Shown: positions 1 to 12,410 of the stretch, in pieces
Position numbering within the stretch: the stretch's first letter is position 1
How the letters are laid out: the number at the start of each line of letters is the position of its first letter
Assembly (NCBI RefSeq): GCF_016802725.1
Contig: NC_052668.1
Span: 10,604,501-10,668,500, forward strand
Direction: 5' to 3'
DNA: 64,000 bases
Source: Solenopsis invicta
Taxonomy: Eukaryota; Arthropoda; Insecta; Hymenoptera; Formicidae
The notes under the pieces: model-generated
Told to the model about the DNA's origin: nothing
The model's input: only the letters and a program-made list of their open reading frames with translations
Databases searched by the model: none
Position numbers and translations under genes: made by a program

Positions 1-52
1 AAGAAAATAACAATTCTGAATATTTTTTTTCTAACAAATGGCAGGAATTGCT

Positions 53-345
53 TTTCATGTAGCACATATTGGTGTCAAATACGTTTTTAGAACGTATCCA
101 TAGTTTCATAACCGTAAAGAACTTTTGAAAAACGTTCAAACAGAAACATTTTTGAAACCATAGACTCTATCATACGTTTAAGAAACGTATTTTTTTTACG
201 TTTTTTTTTAAATTGTAGAAACGTAACAAGTACGTTTTTTAAACTATGATTTCAAAAACGTTTTTGTTTAAATGTTTTTCAAAAGTTCTTTACGGTTAAG
301 AAACTATGGATACGTTCAAAAAACGTATTTGAAACCAATATAATA
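53..345. repeat. ACGTTT-rich inverted repeat (hairpin)
   Basis: The stretch from about 79 to 145 is the near reverse complement of about 268 to 340; both arms share AAAGAACTTTTGAAAAACG-type sequence. Together they form a long imperfect hairpin rich in ACGTTT. A short GTAGCACA motif at its left edge recurs inverted near 2845, so this and the 2.66-2.86 kb block may be the two ends of one old element. No protein is coded. Confidence 0.6.
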
Positions 346-404
346 TTATGTAACAAAATTATATGATTAGTTATAGCTTGTTATAATTATTTAATCTCAA
401 AGCT

Positions 405-1100
405 CGACATATGGATCCTTCATGTGCGGAAAGAAATCTGTGCCGTTGCGTTGACGTCTGTGATTTGCTTCTCAAACGTCAAGAAAATGATCCATTTTTG
501 AAGCGCATCATCATTGAGGACGAGAAATGAGTTGTCTACAACAATGTTTAACCCAAGAGATTATGGAGTAAAAAAGATGAGCCGGCTTAAAGCACTTTGA
601 AAGCCGATATTCATCAAAAAAAGATGATGCTATCTGTTTGGTGGGGTTTCAAAGAAATTGTTTTTTTTTTTTTTTTAGCTTTTGCCGGACAACACAACAA
701 TCAATTCTGAAGTGTACTGTTATCAACTGAACAAATTGAATGACTCACTTAAACAGAAAAGGCCAGAATTGATCAATAGAAAAGGTGTAGTGTTCCACTA
801 ATATAATGCGAAATCTCAAACATGTTTGGTAACTCGTCAAAAACTTTTACAGCTTGAATGGGATATACTGTCACACCCACTATAGTCTCCAGATCTGGCA
901 CCTTCTGATTATTATTTGTTCCGGCCTCTACAAAATTTTTTAGATGGTAAAACTTTTACTTCAAATGAGGAAGTAAAAAATCATCTAAATCAGTTTTTTG
1001 CCAACAAAGAATATAAATTTTATAAGCGTGGAATCATGCTACTGCCAGAAAGATGACAAAAGGTATTGGACCAAAATGGACAATATATCATTAAATAAAA
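405..1100 (+). pseudogene. Degenerate mariner transposase (D34D family)
   Basis: Joining frames across indels gives mariner-like text: a first catalytic block read as IEDEK, then LLPDNTTINSEVY, QKRPELI, and a third block SPDLAPSDYYLF followed by a typical C-terminus ending in LDQNGQYI. The stop right after EDEK, the T-tract near 660-676 and several frame changes show it is dead. The second catalytic block, normally HDNA, reads H-stop-YNA, so that aspartate is lost. TIRs were not identified. Family identity is fairly sure; subfamily is not. Confidence 0.8.
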
Positions 1101-1454
1101 TATTTATTCACTATAAGAAAATCGTCTTTCATTTTCATAAAAAAAAACGAAATTACTTTTCGAACAACTTAATATAAAATTTAATTATTTTTCGTGTTTT
1201 AATTGACGGTAATATAATATTCTGTTGTACTTTCAATTGCAGATATTTTTAATTTCTTTAACATTTTTACAAAAAAATATTTATTTATAAATATTTATTT
1301 TAATATTGTAATAAAACCGTTTTCTTAACATTAAATAAAATAAAAATGTTTTTTAAAGTAAAAAAATCGCGAATCTTTCTCAAGAATTTTTTCCGGAAAT
1401 TTTCAAGCGGTTACCCATTCAAGTCGTAATCGTAAAAAAGTATAATTTTATATA

Positions 1455-2356
1455 GAATAAAGTCGCCTATTATGGGATAGGTTCCTAATATGAGGTAGTG
1501 AGGTTTATGCATTAATAAACGCATATAGTTGATACCATCATAAACTTATTACTCTTGGAGTGAAATCTATTAAGTAAAAAGTTCATTATTAGATCATGCG
1601 TGCAGTCGTTGAAAAAAAAATTGAAATTGGATGTTATCAAGTTTTATTGAGATGAGTCTTTAAACCTTGTTTATTATAAAATAAACAAGTATTTGATAAT
1701 AAATTTTGCATTCAGTAATAGAGTAAATACGTATTAATAGAAAAATGTGGAATGTGATGATTTGCTTAATTATAAATATTAGATTTGGTGATTATGAAAC
1801 CGCAAAGCGTGGATTTCGTAATATGTGGCACTCAAAAATCTTTATTTATTATTGCATATTCTGACTTCAAAAGCTTTTCAAAATGCTATAACATTTTTTT
1901 TATTGAGGACTTTTGAATTATGAGGCTTGAAGGTTATAACTTTCAGCATTAGCACTTGTGAGACTTTAAAATATCTTTAGTAAAATTGATTTTGGAGAAA
2001 AATATTACGTACAAAAGTTTTTGAGCATTGAAAGAGCTATTCGATTGGTCAACTAGATTTTGAGTCTAAAGCCTAATTTGAATCTAGTAATATCTAAGTC
2101 AATAAGACCAATTTCATATAAAAAAACCTTTGTGTCTCATATTAGAAACCCTTTTTTTAAATTAGCAAAATCAGCAATTTTGACAAAAAATTTCATACAG
2201 AACAAAACAAACTATAACTATTATTGATTGCTAACTTTTGGCGATAAAACTTAAGTATATTTACTATAATTTGATTATAAAAACAGAAGTTAATTGTATA
2301 AATTAAATAAATTACAAACCTTTAAAAAAAGTATCTCATAATAGGCAACTTTACCC
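1455..2356. mobile_element. Non-autonomous TA-flanked DNA element, pogo/Tigger style
   Basis: The left end TA-GAATAAAGTCGCCTATTAT and the right end, read inverted, TA-GGGTAAAGTTGCCTATTAT form diverged terminal inverted repeats flanked by TA. A related CTCATA(A/T)TA motif recurs inside, for example near 2127 and 2334. Internal copies of the end motif are also seen in the elements at 25602 and 27404. About 902 bp, AT-rich, no coding capacity. Confidence 0.6.
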
Positions 2357-2639
2357 TATGTTTATATAAATAATATGCTTTAATTATATGTTTTAGTTTT
2401 TCAATAACATATATTGACTCAATATACATGTATTAACACAAAGTACTCACAGATCATCCTCAGGCAGCAGTCTTACGGATCAAACAACGTTCGGCGAGGT
2501 TATGACTTGGATGGCCGGTTGTGAAAATTCAAAAAAAAATTCATAAGAAAGGTTCCCGTTTTTTTTACTTTAAATAACATTTGTATTTTATTTAACATGA
2601 AAAAAAACTGTTTTTGACAATTAATTAGAAATTCTAAAA

Positions 2640-2860
2640 AAAGTAGAAATTTGAAAATTTCTTTATTCGTAAAAAAAAAACGTTTCTATAATGGTTTCTT
2701 AAACGTTATTTTATCGGCAAAGAAACGTTTTAGTTAACGTTTTTTTGATGAACAGTTTGCCGCATAAGAAATGTTTCTAAAAATCGGTAATAAAACGTTT
2801 CGGAAAAACGTTTATAAAACGTTTTTGAAACGTATGTGTGCTACTTGGGTTGGTTCTGTG
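2640..2860. repeat. ACGTTT-rich repeat block
   Basis: Many short copies of AAACGTTT and AACGTTTCT in both orientations, ending at 2846-2858 in GTGCTACTTGGG. Read inverted, CCCAAGTAGCAC resembles the end motif of AT-rich MITEs elsewhere in the window (22961, 60418). It is probably the right end of the element whose left end is the hairpin at 53-345. Confidence 0.45.
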
Positions 2861-4561
2861 TTTTTCGCAAATTATAATAGCGCATTGTAGCATTCAGGAT
2901 GCTGGAAATTTCTTTCCGAGAAGGTAACAGATTGTTCTTTTTTTCTTTCTTTTTTCTTCTTTTTTAAATTTCTCTTAAAACCTCTCCCGAGATTACGATG
3001 ATTATGTTGCTCTTATACGCGATACGTGAACTACCAGAGGTAGAATGCGGGGAACGTAATAAACAACCAAGGTAAATGACAGTCATTCTGGAATTTTCAG
3101 TTTATGCGTCATTACAAAAATCTTATACAGCGCATTGAATTTCAGCTGTGCGAGTTTTTGATTCTGCATTCATGACATTGGTGAATTACGGCTAATAAAA
3201 CACATGCGCGCCACGTGCGCGCATCCGCGTCAAACGATGAGAGAATTAATGTAATACTAGATTTAGAAATGGTGGTCAAGGAAGTGTTAAATAATTAGCT
3301 CTTAATTGACTGACATCAATTCGGAACGTAATCTTTTTGCGTATGACCTATTACGTGTGACCATCACAACTTACAACATTGTACGCTGATGCTTTTATAA
3401 ATGTAAGAGAATTGAATCTCACAGCAAAAATATTAATATTAGAGTACACGTTCGCGATTGAAAGTGTCTTTGTCAAGATGTAATGTGGAAGTGATCACTT
3501 TCTTGATAATTTGTATAGAATCGAACATTTATTTAAAGCACATAAGAATATTGGTTTACAAAGAATTACTTTAACTTGATATTCAATTGATTTAGCCATT
3601 TTATAGAAAATATACTGAGCTGATTACTGAATCGGAGAGAGTAGCAGTGTACGTGAACAATAGGCGTTACACGCGTGATCTTTTTATTACACTTCTACTT
3701 GAATTCGAATTTACTTCTAATTAATTAATAAATTTGAATACAAATAATAAGCGTGGGGGACAATTACGCACTCCGGAGTTTTCCTTCACTTCAATTTTAA
3801 TATTAATTTAACTCTCTTATTTAGTATTAGTTATACTTCTCAAAAAACGTGTACTTGCAATCGTGGCTCGCACTACTCTCCTTGATTCTGAAAATCTTCT
3901 AACATTCGTTACGGCACTCTGTACCCTCACCTACTGTATGACCATCTCTGCTACTAATCATTCCTTATTAACTCAATTCTATGATTATCTTACATAAATG
4001 TTTCCACCTCTCTTTCTCTTTTTCTCATTTTGTTTTTATTCCTCATTCCGGATGCGAGAATTTGCTCGACGGGAATACAATGCGATCGTGCGGTTTTACG
4101 ATCCGCGTCGACTCGATTAATTCGCCAACTCAACCTTCTCAACTGTCAGTTTATTCCATTGCCAGTTAGTCATGCACCGCGATCGACGGGTTTCCCCTCC
4201 CATGTTAATCCTGCCCGCTTGTTCTCTTCTGGTTATACCGCTACGCAAAGTCTATCTGCATAAGACACAGAACGCAGGTTGCAAGTCGCAATATTTCCGG
4301 TCGTAACAGGTTGCAGACTTCAATACGCAGGACGCACAGAAGTTGGTCAAATTTCAACTTTCAACTTCACGTCCTACGTTGAAGCGAATGGCCAATCAGG
4401 ATATATCTTGTCGTATCACGGCAATTGTCAAAATATTTTCGCAAGATTTGACAGAGCAAAACGTATTTATACAAAAAAAAATACTTATAAAATGGTATAT
4501 AATTGGGATTCTGCGGCAACGCGCAAATTGATTTATATATAAAATAAAAAACAATTCTAAT
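2861..4561. other. No recognisable gene
   Basis: AT-rich sequence with some mixed-composition stretches (3820-4380). Short open frames near 3980-4540 show no recognisable domain, overlap one another in several frames and have no homologue that I know. I see no RNA gene or clear repeat boundary here. Confidence 0.4.
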
Positions 4562-4642
4562 TTATAATTATGCTATGTCTCCGGATGGATAATGGTAGTA
4601 GCGTTCCGCTGCGTTGCTTCCCAGCAGACCCGATAATCTCAG

Positions 4643-5293
4643 GTGTGTACGATAATGCTGGACCAGTATTTGCATAATACTGGCGGCAGGACGACACAAC
4701 CTCTTTTTTCTCACCTCTGGTTCTCTCGAGTTCATCGAATTTTTTCTTCTCACAGGGGTAGCGTCGTCAAGGACAATGAGTACAACGCTAAGAATCACGA
4801 CCAGGTTGGCATAGCCCTGTGCGCCCTCGGGGAAGCCATCTCCGATTTTCTTCGCCCAGGCACAGAAGAATCTCTAAGCCCCGAAGCTTGCCTGGCAGTT
4901 TCAAAAGTAAATGAGGGTGCTAAGATCCTAGCGGATCTGTTTTATCGGTTATCATTAACCAGAAGAGCACAGATCATACCAGCTTTAAATCTAAACGCCA
5001 AAAATACAGCCGAGGCAATTCCAGTAGATGATCTCTTGTTTGGATCAGACTTTGGAGAACAAATGAAAAAAGTGGCTGCCATGGAAAAATCATCAAAGGA
5101 GATCATTAAGACTCCGTTATCTATTTCGAGAAGAATTCAGCAACCAGTTAAACAACCGTTGCAGATGTCAGCATCAAGATCGGGAAACAACCGTGCCTCT
5201 GTAAGAAACTCGAGACCGGCGAGAAGGACAGAGGCAACGAACAGCAGTCGCCGGTCAGCACACCGGTCCAGGTCTCACTCAAGAAGACGCTAA
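4643..5293 (+). pseudogene. DIRS gag-like protein
   Basis: A 216-codon open frame upstream of the RT. Its middle part (ALGEAISDFLRPG, EACLAVSKVNEGAKILADL) looks like a structured capsid-type helix bundle. The tail is very basic and Ser/Arg-rich and ends in a run of arginines, suited to binding RNA. No zinc knuckle is present, which fits DIRS gag proteins. The real start may lie downstream of the first in-frame ATG, since the first 40 residues look non-conserved. It is called as gag from position and composition, not from a firm homology match. Confidence 0.5.
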
Positions 5294-5309
5294 AGGAGGT
5301 AGAGGTAAA

Positions 5310-6968
5310 TAGAGCCGGCAGACTAGCTTTCTTTCTTCCCCAGTGGAGAAAGATTTCGTCGGACTCAAAAATTTTAAAAGCAGTTGGAGGCTACAGGCTA
5401 CCTTTTAAACAATATCCGCCTTCTCAGGTTTGCGAACCTCAGTACCGTCTATCAAGAGGGGAGGAGCAGATCTGCTCCCAGGAGATTTCTAATCTCCTTA
5501 AGAAGGAAGCGATCGAGAAAGTTTCAGAACATAAAGATCAATTCCTGTCTCCCTTCTTTGTTATCGAAAAATCATTGGGGGGATGGAGATTCATCCTTAA
5601 CCTCAAAAGCCTTAATGAATTTATCATCGCCCCACACTTTAAGCTTGAAGACTGGAAATCAGTCATACGCTTCATTTTGCCAAACGATTTCCTGGCATCC
5701 ATTGACTTAGAGGATGCGTACCTTCTTGTACCTATCCATTTGGAGGATAGAAAATTCTTAAGATTCCGTTTCCAAAATCAGCTCTTCCAATTTAGAGTAC
5801 TACCGTTTGGACTAGCATCGGCTTCTTTTATCTTCACAAAGATATTAAAACCGATCATATCTTCCCTGAGAGAGAGGTTTTTTTTCCATAGTATATTTAA
5901 ATGACTTTCTTCTCATCGCACCCACATACAGTCAATGTACAGAGAATGTTAGGGTGACAATGGAACTCTTAGTATCCTTAGGTTTCATTATTAATTTTAA
6001 AAAGAGCGTGCTCACCCCAGCAAAATCCTGTCGGTTTTTAAGTTTTATTTTTGATACAGGGGACTTTTGAGTTTCAATTCCTCCTGACAGGAGAGATAAT
6101 CTTCGTCGAAAATCTCAAGACATGCTGAAGAGGACCCACTGCAGGATCCGATTCCTGACGAGTTTTATAGGCTCGCTAGTAGCGGTGTGCCCGGCCGTCC
6201 AGTATGGGCTATTACACACCAAACGATTGGAAAGAGAAAAATTATTAGCTAGAAGCCTCCCTAGAAGCCTCAAGCGGCGAGTTTGAAGCAGAAATATCTC
6301 TCCCAAATTTTCTGAAGACGGATCTCCTTTGGTGGATCGAGATCTTTACAGATAAGCTCCAAAGAAATTATATCAGGTCAGAACAATTTAGCATAGAAAT
6401 TTTTACCGATGCCTCTCTAACGGGATGGGGTGCGGTATGTAACGGAACACGAACTCACGGCTTTTGGTCGCCTAGTGAGAAACAATATCACATCAATTAC
6501 CTTGAACTTCTAGCAGTATTTCATGCATTGAGATGCTTTGCTTCTCATATCGAAGGATCCGAGATCCTTTTGAGAGTGGATAATTCCACCGCTATTTCAT
6601 ATATTAACCGTATGGGATCGGTCAAATTTCCTACCTTGTCTGATCTAGCTCGTGAGATTTGGTGTTGGTGTTCCCAAAGAAATATATTTATTTACGCTTC
6701 GTATATTCCTTCTGCTCAAAATTTCGAGGCGGATGCAGAATCACGCATAGTGTCAGAGGAAACTGAGTGGTCCCTCGGAAAGCAATATTTCGACGAGATT
6801 GAAGTAGCTCTAGGCCCTTTTGAGATAGATTTGTTCGCTTCATCAATTAACAATAAATGCCGTAATTTTATGTCTTGGCATCCAAATCCATTAGCACAAG
6901 CAGTTGACGCATTTTCAATAAGTTCAGGAATCAATTGTATTTTTACGCTTTACCTCCTTTTATCTTAA
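5310..6968 (+). pseudogene. DIRS reverse transcriptase and RNase H
   Basis: Frames read GRLAFFLPQWRKISSDSKIL, GGWRFILNLKSLNEF, FLASIDLEDAYLLVPIH and LPFGLASASFIFTK, the DIRS-type RT fingers and palm. The catalytic box at 5894-5905 reads YLND in place of YxDD and lies in a different frame from the preceding part, because of an indel in the T-tract near 5880. The thumb continues (FIINFKKSVLTPAKSC). RNase H follows with IFTDASLTGWG, YLELLAV and RVDNSTAIS, then a region with FEIDLFASSINNKC. There are several frameshifts and stops. It is inactive, but the order and family are clear. Confidence 0.8.
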
Positions 6969-7179
6969 CTCTAAAAGCCTTACGGAAGATTATTACTAAT
7001 AGGGCGGAAGGCGTGGTTGTGGTACCCTGGTAGCCAGCCCAACCGTGCTTCCCTCTTTTCAATCAATTAGTCGTAGGCCAACCTGTTATCTTTGCACCTA
7101 ATATGGACATGTTGTCATCCCCTTTCAGGAAGATCTATCCAGCCTGGAGGAAAATTTCCCTGGCGGCCGCAAGATTATC

Positions 7180-8129
7180 CGGCAAGCTTTCCGGCTCAAA
7201 GGAACGCCGCCGGCAGCGTTAGAGACTACTCTCGCATCAATATCCGAGGCCACAGTGGCACAATACACCAAACCAATTAGAGAGTGGTGGCATTTTTGTA
7301 GGCAGAAGCAAATCGGCTGTTTCACAACGCCGGTTTCCTTATTTCTGGAATTTTTATCTTCCACCTTATCTGGAATAGGCTCCTATTTCACCCTTAACAC
7401 ATATCGTTCAGCCATATCCCTCATTTCTCTTAATGAGGTGGGTTCGCACCTTCTGGTAAAGAGGTTCTGTAAGGGCGTCGCGGTTCTGAAACCACAACGT
7501 CCACGTTACGATTTTGTCTGGGATCCATCTCCAGTGTTAAATCACCTAGCCAGTCTACATCCATATGAGAATCTATCGCTCGAAATATTGCCGAGAAAAC
7601 TAGCGACATTATTTGCCTTTACAACGGCTCAAAGGATGCAAACCCTCGCGGCCATACAACTTTCAAACATTAGCTTAACGGATTATTCATTAATTATTAA
7701 AATTCCGGCTAGACTTAAAACTTCTGGAATCGGAAGGTCTTAGCCAATACTATTTTTTAAACCTTTTCTGGACAAACCAGAACTTTGCATTTTTTCTTTA
7801 GTTAAATTTTATTTGAAGGTTACAACCAACCTCCGTCCCCAGAATTGCGACTCTTTATTTCATTTCGAACCCCTTACAACCTAGTTTCTTCCCAGACTTT
7901 GGGAAGATGGGTTAAGTCAGAGCTAGACGCGACAGCAGTAGACACAAGCATCTTTTCTGCTCACTCTACTCGCCATGCAGCTACGTCTCTAGCAGCAAGC
8001 AAAGGCATTAGCCTAAAAGAAATCCGTCGCACAACCGGTTGGACGAAATCGTCAGAAGTTTTCGCCCGTTTTTACAACCGGACAATAATTAAAGATTCGT
8101 CATTCCAGGACGCAATTCTGAATAGATAA
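7180..8129 (+). pseudogene. DIRS tyrosine recombinase (YR)
   Basis: Two open frames with a break at about 7741-7845. The N-terminal part (YTKPIREWWHFC, TLNTYRSAISLIS) matches the core-binding helices. The catalytic part shows the first arginine in TTAQRMQTL, the HxxR box in AHSTRHAAT and the nucleophile region in FARFYNRT. This enzyme integrates circular DIRS cDNA without making target-site duplications. All four signature residues are still visible, but the stop at 7741-7743 and the frame change make it a pseudogene. Confidence 0.8.
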
Positions 8130-10071
8130 CAAGGGCATTTTGTTGACCATCTTTTTAACTTGTCAAAAAACATTTTATTTTTTATTGCTAGCAAATTACG
8201 TTTCTGTATTACTTTATCTTTGCACACATACATGTATGTTTTATTTTGCTCAGTGATATATGCTGTCACGTATTTCTCTGACGCCGGAAAGCAACGGCGA
8301 AATACGCGATCAAACAACGGAATAACTCGCGAAACACGCGCTGGAGCGACGAATGAACCGAGAAATACCAAACGCTCGCACCAAATCGCGAGATTGGGCG
8401 CCAGACGCGATGATACCGGTCGCGTCTCCGGGTTCACTTTTCAACTCTAGACACGGATCCACAACACGCGAGAATGCGTCATGCCGAAACGCGAAATCGT
8501 CGCTCGCACGCGGCCAGCTAGCTCCTCTAACCGGTGGAGGGGCGGGGTAGCGGAGACAGGGACGGAGCGGCTCTCCTACGGGAGGAGACGGGTAGGCGAG
8601 GAATTAAGTAAAATCAGGCCGATATAACAGATAGAGATCACATATATTGCAGGGCATAATAGAGACGGCATACAATAAAATCAGAAAAAAAGCGGTTAAC
8701 GTAAGAAAGAAAGACAAAGAGATAAGGAGTTGACAAAAAGAAATTAATATGCCGGACGCGGGGATTATTTCAACTCAGACCATAATTACGCTACACGCGC
8801 CGATCACGACGACTGGTCCCGCGCAAAGCGCGGCAGCCAATCACGCGTGCTCTGACCGGTGCGGCAAGAACGCGAACGCAAAGCCTCCGCTAAGGCGAGC
8901 GTAATTCTGAGACAAAAGTGCGTACAGTAAAAGATTCGCGCCGGCGACAACGCAGCCGCCGGAACCGCACTGCAAAATTAATATAACACGCACGCTGCAA
9001 CAACGCACCGATAGCCCGGGCGGCCGTGCGATCACGGCCGTAACACGACTCGCGCACGAGGGCTTTGCGGCTTCCCGGGAAGCCGGTCGTCCGCGAACTT
9101 CTACGGCGGGACCGCCAAAACACACGCAGCAGCCAACAGCTGGGTGCCTCGACGAGGTCTCGTGCTTGAGGTGGAGAGCCCGCCAAACACCAAGAAACAA
9201 GGTGCGTTCAATCGCCACGCGGCGGACGCACTCGCACACTAACCTAAAGGCTCCACCTCAGAATGCGAGCCGGTCGACATCGACAGCTCGTGGCCTCACA
9301 CAGCGATTAGACGGGTCACCTCGACTCTCGGCATGGTCCTCTTCCTCGTCTGCAGGACCCCGGGCAGAGATCGCCAGGCCGGACACCCGATAGCCGCCTC
9401 CCGGTAACTCAGGACGATATCCCACGCTCTCGCTTCCGATAGCACCGTCTACACCGAACGCCGGGTCGCACGCAAAAGCCGAGAGGATCGCGCTCGATGC
9501 GCGATCGATGAGCGCTACCCCTCCCACAGGGTGCGCGATATCCTTGCGCCTAGCGGAGCGGCCTATCAGCGGCCGCCCTTATCTAACCGTGACGTCACGG
9601 CAGCGCAGTGTCGGGTCTCCGCAGGTGTCGTGCGGTCCCCGTCGGCATCCGACATCCTCGTCGTTCTCGTCGTCCTCGCGGACGACCGCAGCAGAATTTT
9701 CCCAGCGACGACTCTTCGCCGCTACCCTCCTCGATGGACAGCCAGCATTCGACGGCCCTAGTCCTGGCCGTTCGTCCGCCCCAGCCTGTCCATCAGCTGT
9801 GCCACTCGCGAGCCTCCTTTGCGTGGCGCTTATCTGTCGCCACGTCTTGTCTCGTCCTCCTCTCCGTCGGCGGCTCCCTGTGCGCCGGCCCTGGACGATC
9901 GCCCTCTCCTTTTTTTCCTGTCGCGGTCCGTCTCTCCCTCGCCGCTGCTGGTCCTTAGGCGACGTTTATCGAGGTGCCCGCGGTTACATGAAATAAGCCG
10001 CGAAAGAGTAAATAAAATAATACGCCCCGCAGTCCCGCCGGAGATTTCGTTCTCTCGCTGAGTGCCCGACC

Positions 10072-10682
10072 TAAAGTCACTAGATTAATAAAGTACCGCA
10101 ATTCATAAGACTCAATGTATAAGGATTTGGAGCCAAAATGGCGTCGGAAAGTGTAAAGAGTGCACACTTTCATAATGTATGTATCTACACATTAAGTGCA
10201 ATTATTTACCGTGAGACACCGTGAGATGCGTTAGATCTGTTGTGTTATTGTTGTACTCTGAGAAATTAAACGTTTAAAAACATGCCTAATTTCGAATAAA
10301 TTAAAACCTTTAGACTCTATTAAAGTGTTTTTAAATAATTGTCGTACAGATTTTGTGCCATCATGCCACAATATTGTTGTTAAACTTATCAAAACATTTA
10401 TTATAGGACGCATCCATTTTACCTTCAAAAAAATATATTAATATTAACACATATAGAATACGCATATATAATATTAACGCATATTGAACACATATAGTAG
10501 TAAAAGAGTTGCAATAAAGTCATATGTGAATAAGAACCATTGTAAACAAAATTAATTTATATAGTTTATGATTTTCTTTCTTATTTAAATACATTTATAC
10601 ACATATGCACGTTTTAAATGTGCCGCATGTTGGAGCCAAAATGGCGGAATGATTGCGGTACTTTATAAATCTAGTGACTTTA
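10072..10682. mobile_element. 611-bp DNA element, TIR plus 8-bp TSD
   Basis: Inverted ends share TAAAGTCACTAGATT on the left and, read inverted, TAAAGTCACTAGATTTATAA on the right. They are flanked by exact GCCCGACC duplications (10064-10071, 10683-10690). GGAGCCAAAATGGCG occurs in direct orientation near both ends. The 8-bp duplication fits the hAT or P superfamilies, and the GC-rich target is compatible with P-type preference. There is no transposase, so it is non-autonomous. Confidence 0.75.
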
Positions 10683-11049
10683 GCCCGACCCGGCCATACG
10701 CGCCTCCTTGCGCGACGCTTAGGCGGGAGACGGAGTGGCGAGGCAGCTAAAACCAGGCTTGGGAAAGTTACTTTGTAAAAATAACTAGTTACAGTTACAG
10801 TTTCTGTCTTCCAAAAAATAACTAGTTACCGTTATAAGTTACTGACTTTAAAAAATAACTCGTTACAGTTACAGTTATTAAAAAAGTAACTTAAAGTTAC
10901 TTTTCAGTTACTTTTCTGTTTTTTTTTTTTTAGTAATATTATAAAACATTGATAATTTAAATACGAGACTTTTACTGAAGAGCATCCACATAAAGTCTTT
11001 TCTATCTTTAATTGTGTAAAGCGTTGTCTACAATAGAGACTTAAGCCTT

Positions 11050-11125
11050 TAACATTAAGAAATTGACCAATAATAATTGATTTATAGAAGAATAATCGAT
11101 TGTGTTTGGCCAATTTTTTAAGGCT
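11050..11125. repeat. Short hairpin repeat, GACCAATAATAATTGAT family
   Basis: AAGAAATTGACCAATAAT is followed by its imperfect inverse GTTTGGCCAATTTTTTAA. It resembles the hairpin at 11459-11570, so the two are copies of one small family. Confidence 0.5.
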
Positions 11126-11208
11126 AAAAGCTTAAGTCTTTATTGACGACGCATAAGATGCATGTGACATGTTTACATATAATATATTAAATATTAATTA
11201 CTTATGTA

Positions 11209-11410
11209 CACCCAAGGACTTTGATTCTGTCCATGGGAAAATTTTCCCAACTGAGAAGTCACCACTTTCTACATGCTTGCAGTTCATGATTAATGAAACG
11301 ACTAGAGCTTATTGGTAGTTACATTAATCATGAACTGTAAGTATATAGAAAGATAGCGACTTCTCAATTTGGAAAATATTCCCATGGACAGAATCAAAGT
11401 CCTTGGGTGT
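11209..11410. mobile_element. Palindromic MITE with TA duplication
   Basis: CACCCAAGGACTTTGATTCT at the left is repeated inverted at the right (AGAATCAAAGTCCTTGGGTG), and TA flanks both ends. The arms cover most of the 202 bp with a short central spacer. A Tc1/mariner-type non-autonomous foldback is the likely class. Confidence 0.7.
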
Positions 11411-11458
11411 ACAGATGAAATCTATGTGAATTATGTTCTAAATTTATTGAGGATAAAG

Positions 11459-11570
11459 GTTGGTTATAATAGCCGTAATCGTAAGAAATTGGTCAATCAT
11501 TGTTGATTTATAAAAGAATAATTGACTATGATTGGTCAATTTCTTATGGTAACGGCTATTATAAACTAAC
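11459..11570. repeat. Hairpin repeat with GGTCAATTTCTTA arms
   Basis: The left arm has TATAATAGCCGTAATCGTAA; the right arm has its near inverse TTATGGTAACGGCTATTATA. It forms an imperfect hairpin of about 112 bp, related to 11050-11125. No clear target duplication. Confidence 0.6.
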
Positions 11571-11992
11571 TTTAAGACTAAGTATAGAATTTAGACTCAA
11601 AGACATTCTTAGTAACCAATTCTCTGCTAGCTGATTATCACACATATGTATGTACACGATAGACCAGCCAGACGATCACACAACACGCAGTGATTCTCCG
11701 CGAGCATCCCGGAATCTTACTTGAATATCCGGGCCCTACAAGTACAGTCGTGAGCTAAAAGGTTGCAACAAGTTTTCTTGGGCCCGTATTCATAGTCGTA
11801 ACTTATTTTCAAGATCGTCTTAAGTACGGTCTTAAGTTACCCTCTAGATTCATAGTCATGTATCAAGCAAATGCTTGAGTAAAATCTCAAATCAAGACTT
11901 GTCCAAGACGATCTTGTTTGGAAACGTCTTGTTCGGTCTCGACATGATTCATAGACAGATCTTATTCAAAATAAGACCAAGAAGTCGATTCT

Positions 11993-12294
11993 GGCTGTGT
12001 TCCGATATAACTGCCAGTACTGGCAGTGGTGAAAAATCCGTTCCGTTATTGGTACGCAGCGCACTGCGACAGCATCTAGTAACATCAATGACGTCATGAA
12101 TGGTAGCCATATTGCCACTGTGACTACTGCAGCTTCCAAGGTGAGGTAGCTACAGTGCAATATGGCTACTATGCTGTTCCGAAATACGATGCTATAGCAG
12201 TGCTGGCAGTAATGCAGTAATATTGGAACAGTTGTGACAGTGTACTGTCATGACGTCACATTTACTGCACTGCCAGTAAAAATGGAACACAGCC
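11993..12294. mobile_element. MITE, TIR GGCTGTGTTCCGATAT, copy 1
   Basis: It begins GGCTGTGTTCCGATATAACT and ends CAGTAAAAATGGAACACAGCC. TCT flanks both sides (11990-11992, 12295-12297), suggesting a 3-bp duplication. Internal CTGCCAGTACTG and TGACGTCA motifs. Same TIR as the shorter copy at 14285. Confidence 0.7.
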
Positions 12295-12299
12295 TCTGT

Positions 12300-12410
12300 A
12301 TCACATAAGTTGAGTAAAAATTACAAAAGTGAGCAAATTCACTAGCTTTTGACCAATGAAATTACAAATATTTTAGTGAATTACTCACTTTTGTAATTTT
12401 CACCAAGGTA
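12300..12410. repeat. Short hairpin, ATTACAAAAGTGAG arms
   Basis: ATTACAAAAGTGAGCAAATTC near 12320 is mirrored by GTGAATTACTCACTTTTGTAAT (12378-12401). A small palindromic repeat with no further features. Confidence 0.5.

Noticed and set aside
3981..4542. Small protein-coding genes in the 4-kb region
   Set aside because: Overlapping short frames with no domain, no splice structure and no conserved features.
8841..10061. Several overlapping 80-160-codon frames in the GC-rich block
   Set aside because: Stops are scarce in GC-rich DNA; frames overlap on both strands, are rich in Arg, Ser and Pro, and have no recognisable domain. Composition alone explains them.
8264..10063. Host gene CpG-island promoter
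   Set aside because: Matching ATGC duplications and TG...CA ends better explain it as an inserted LTR-like unit, and no host exon lies nearby.
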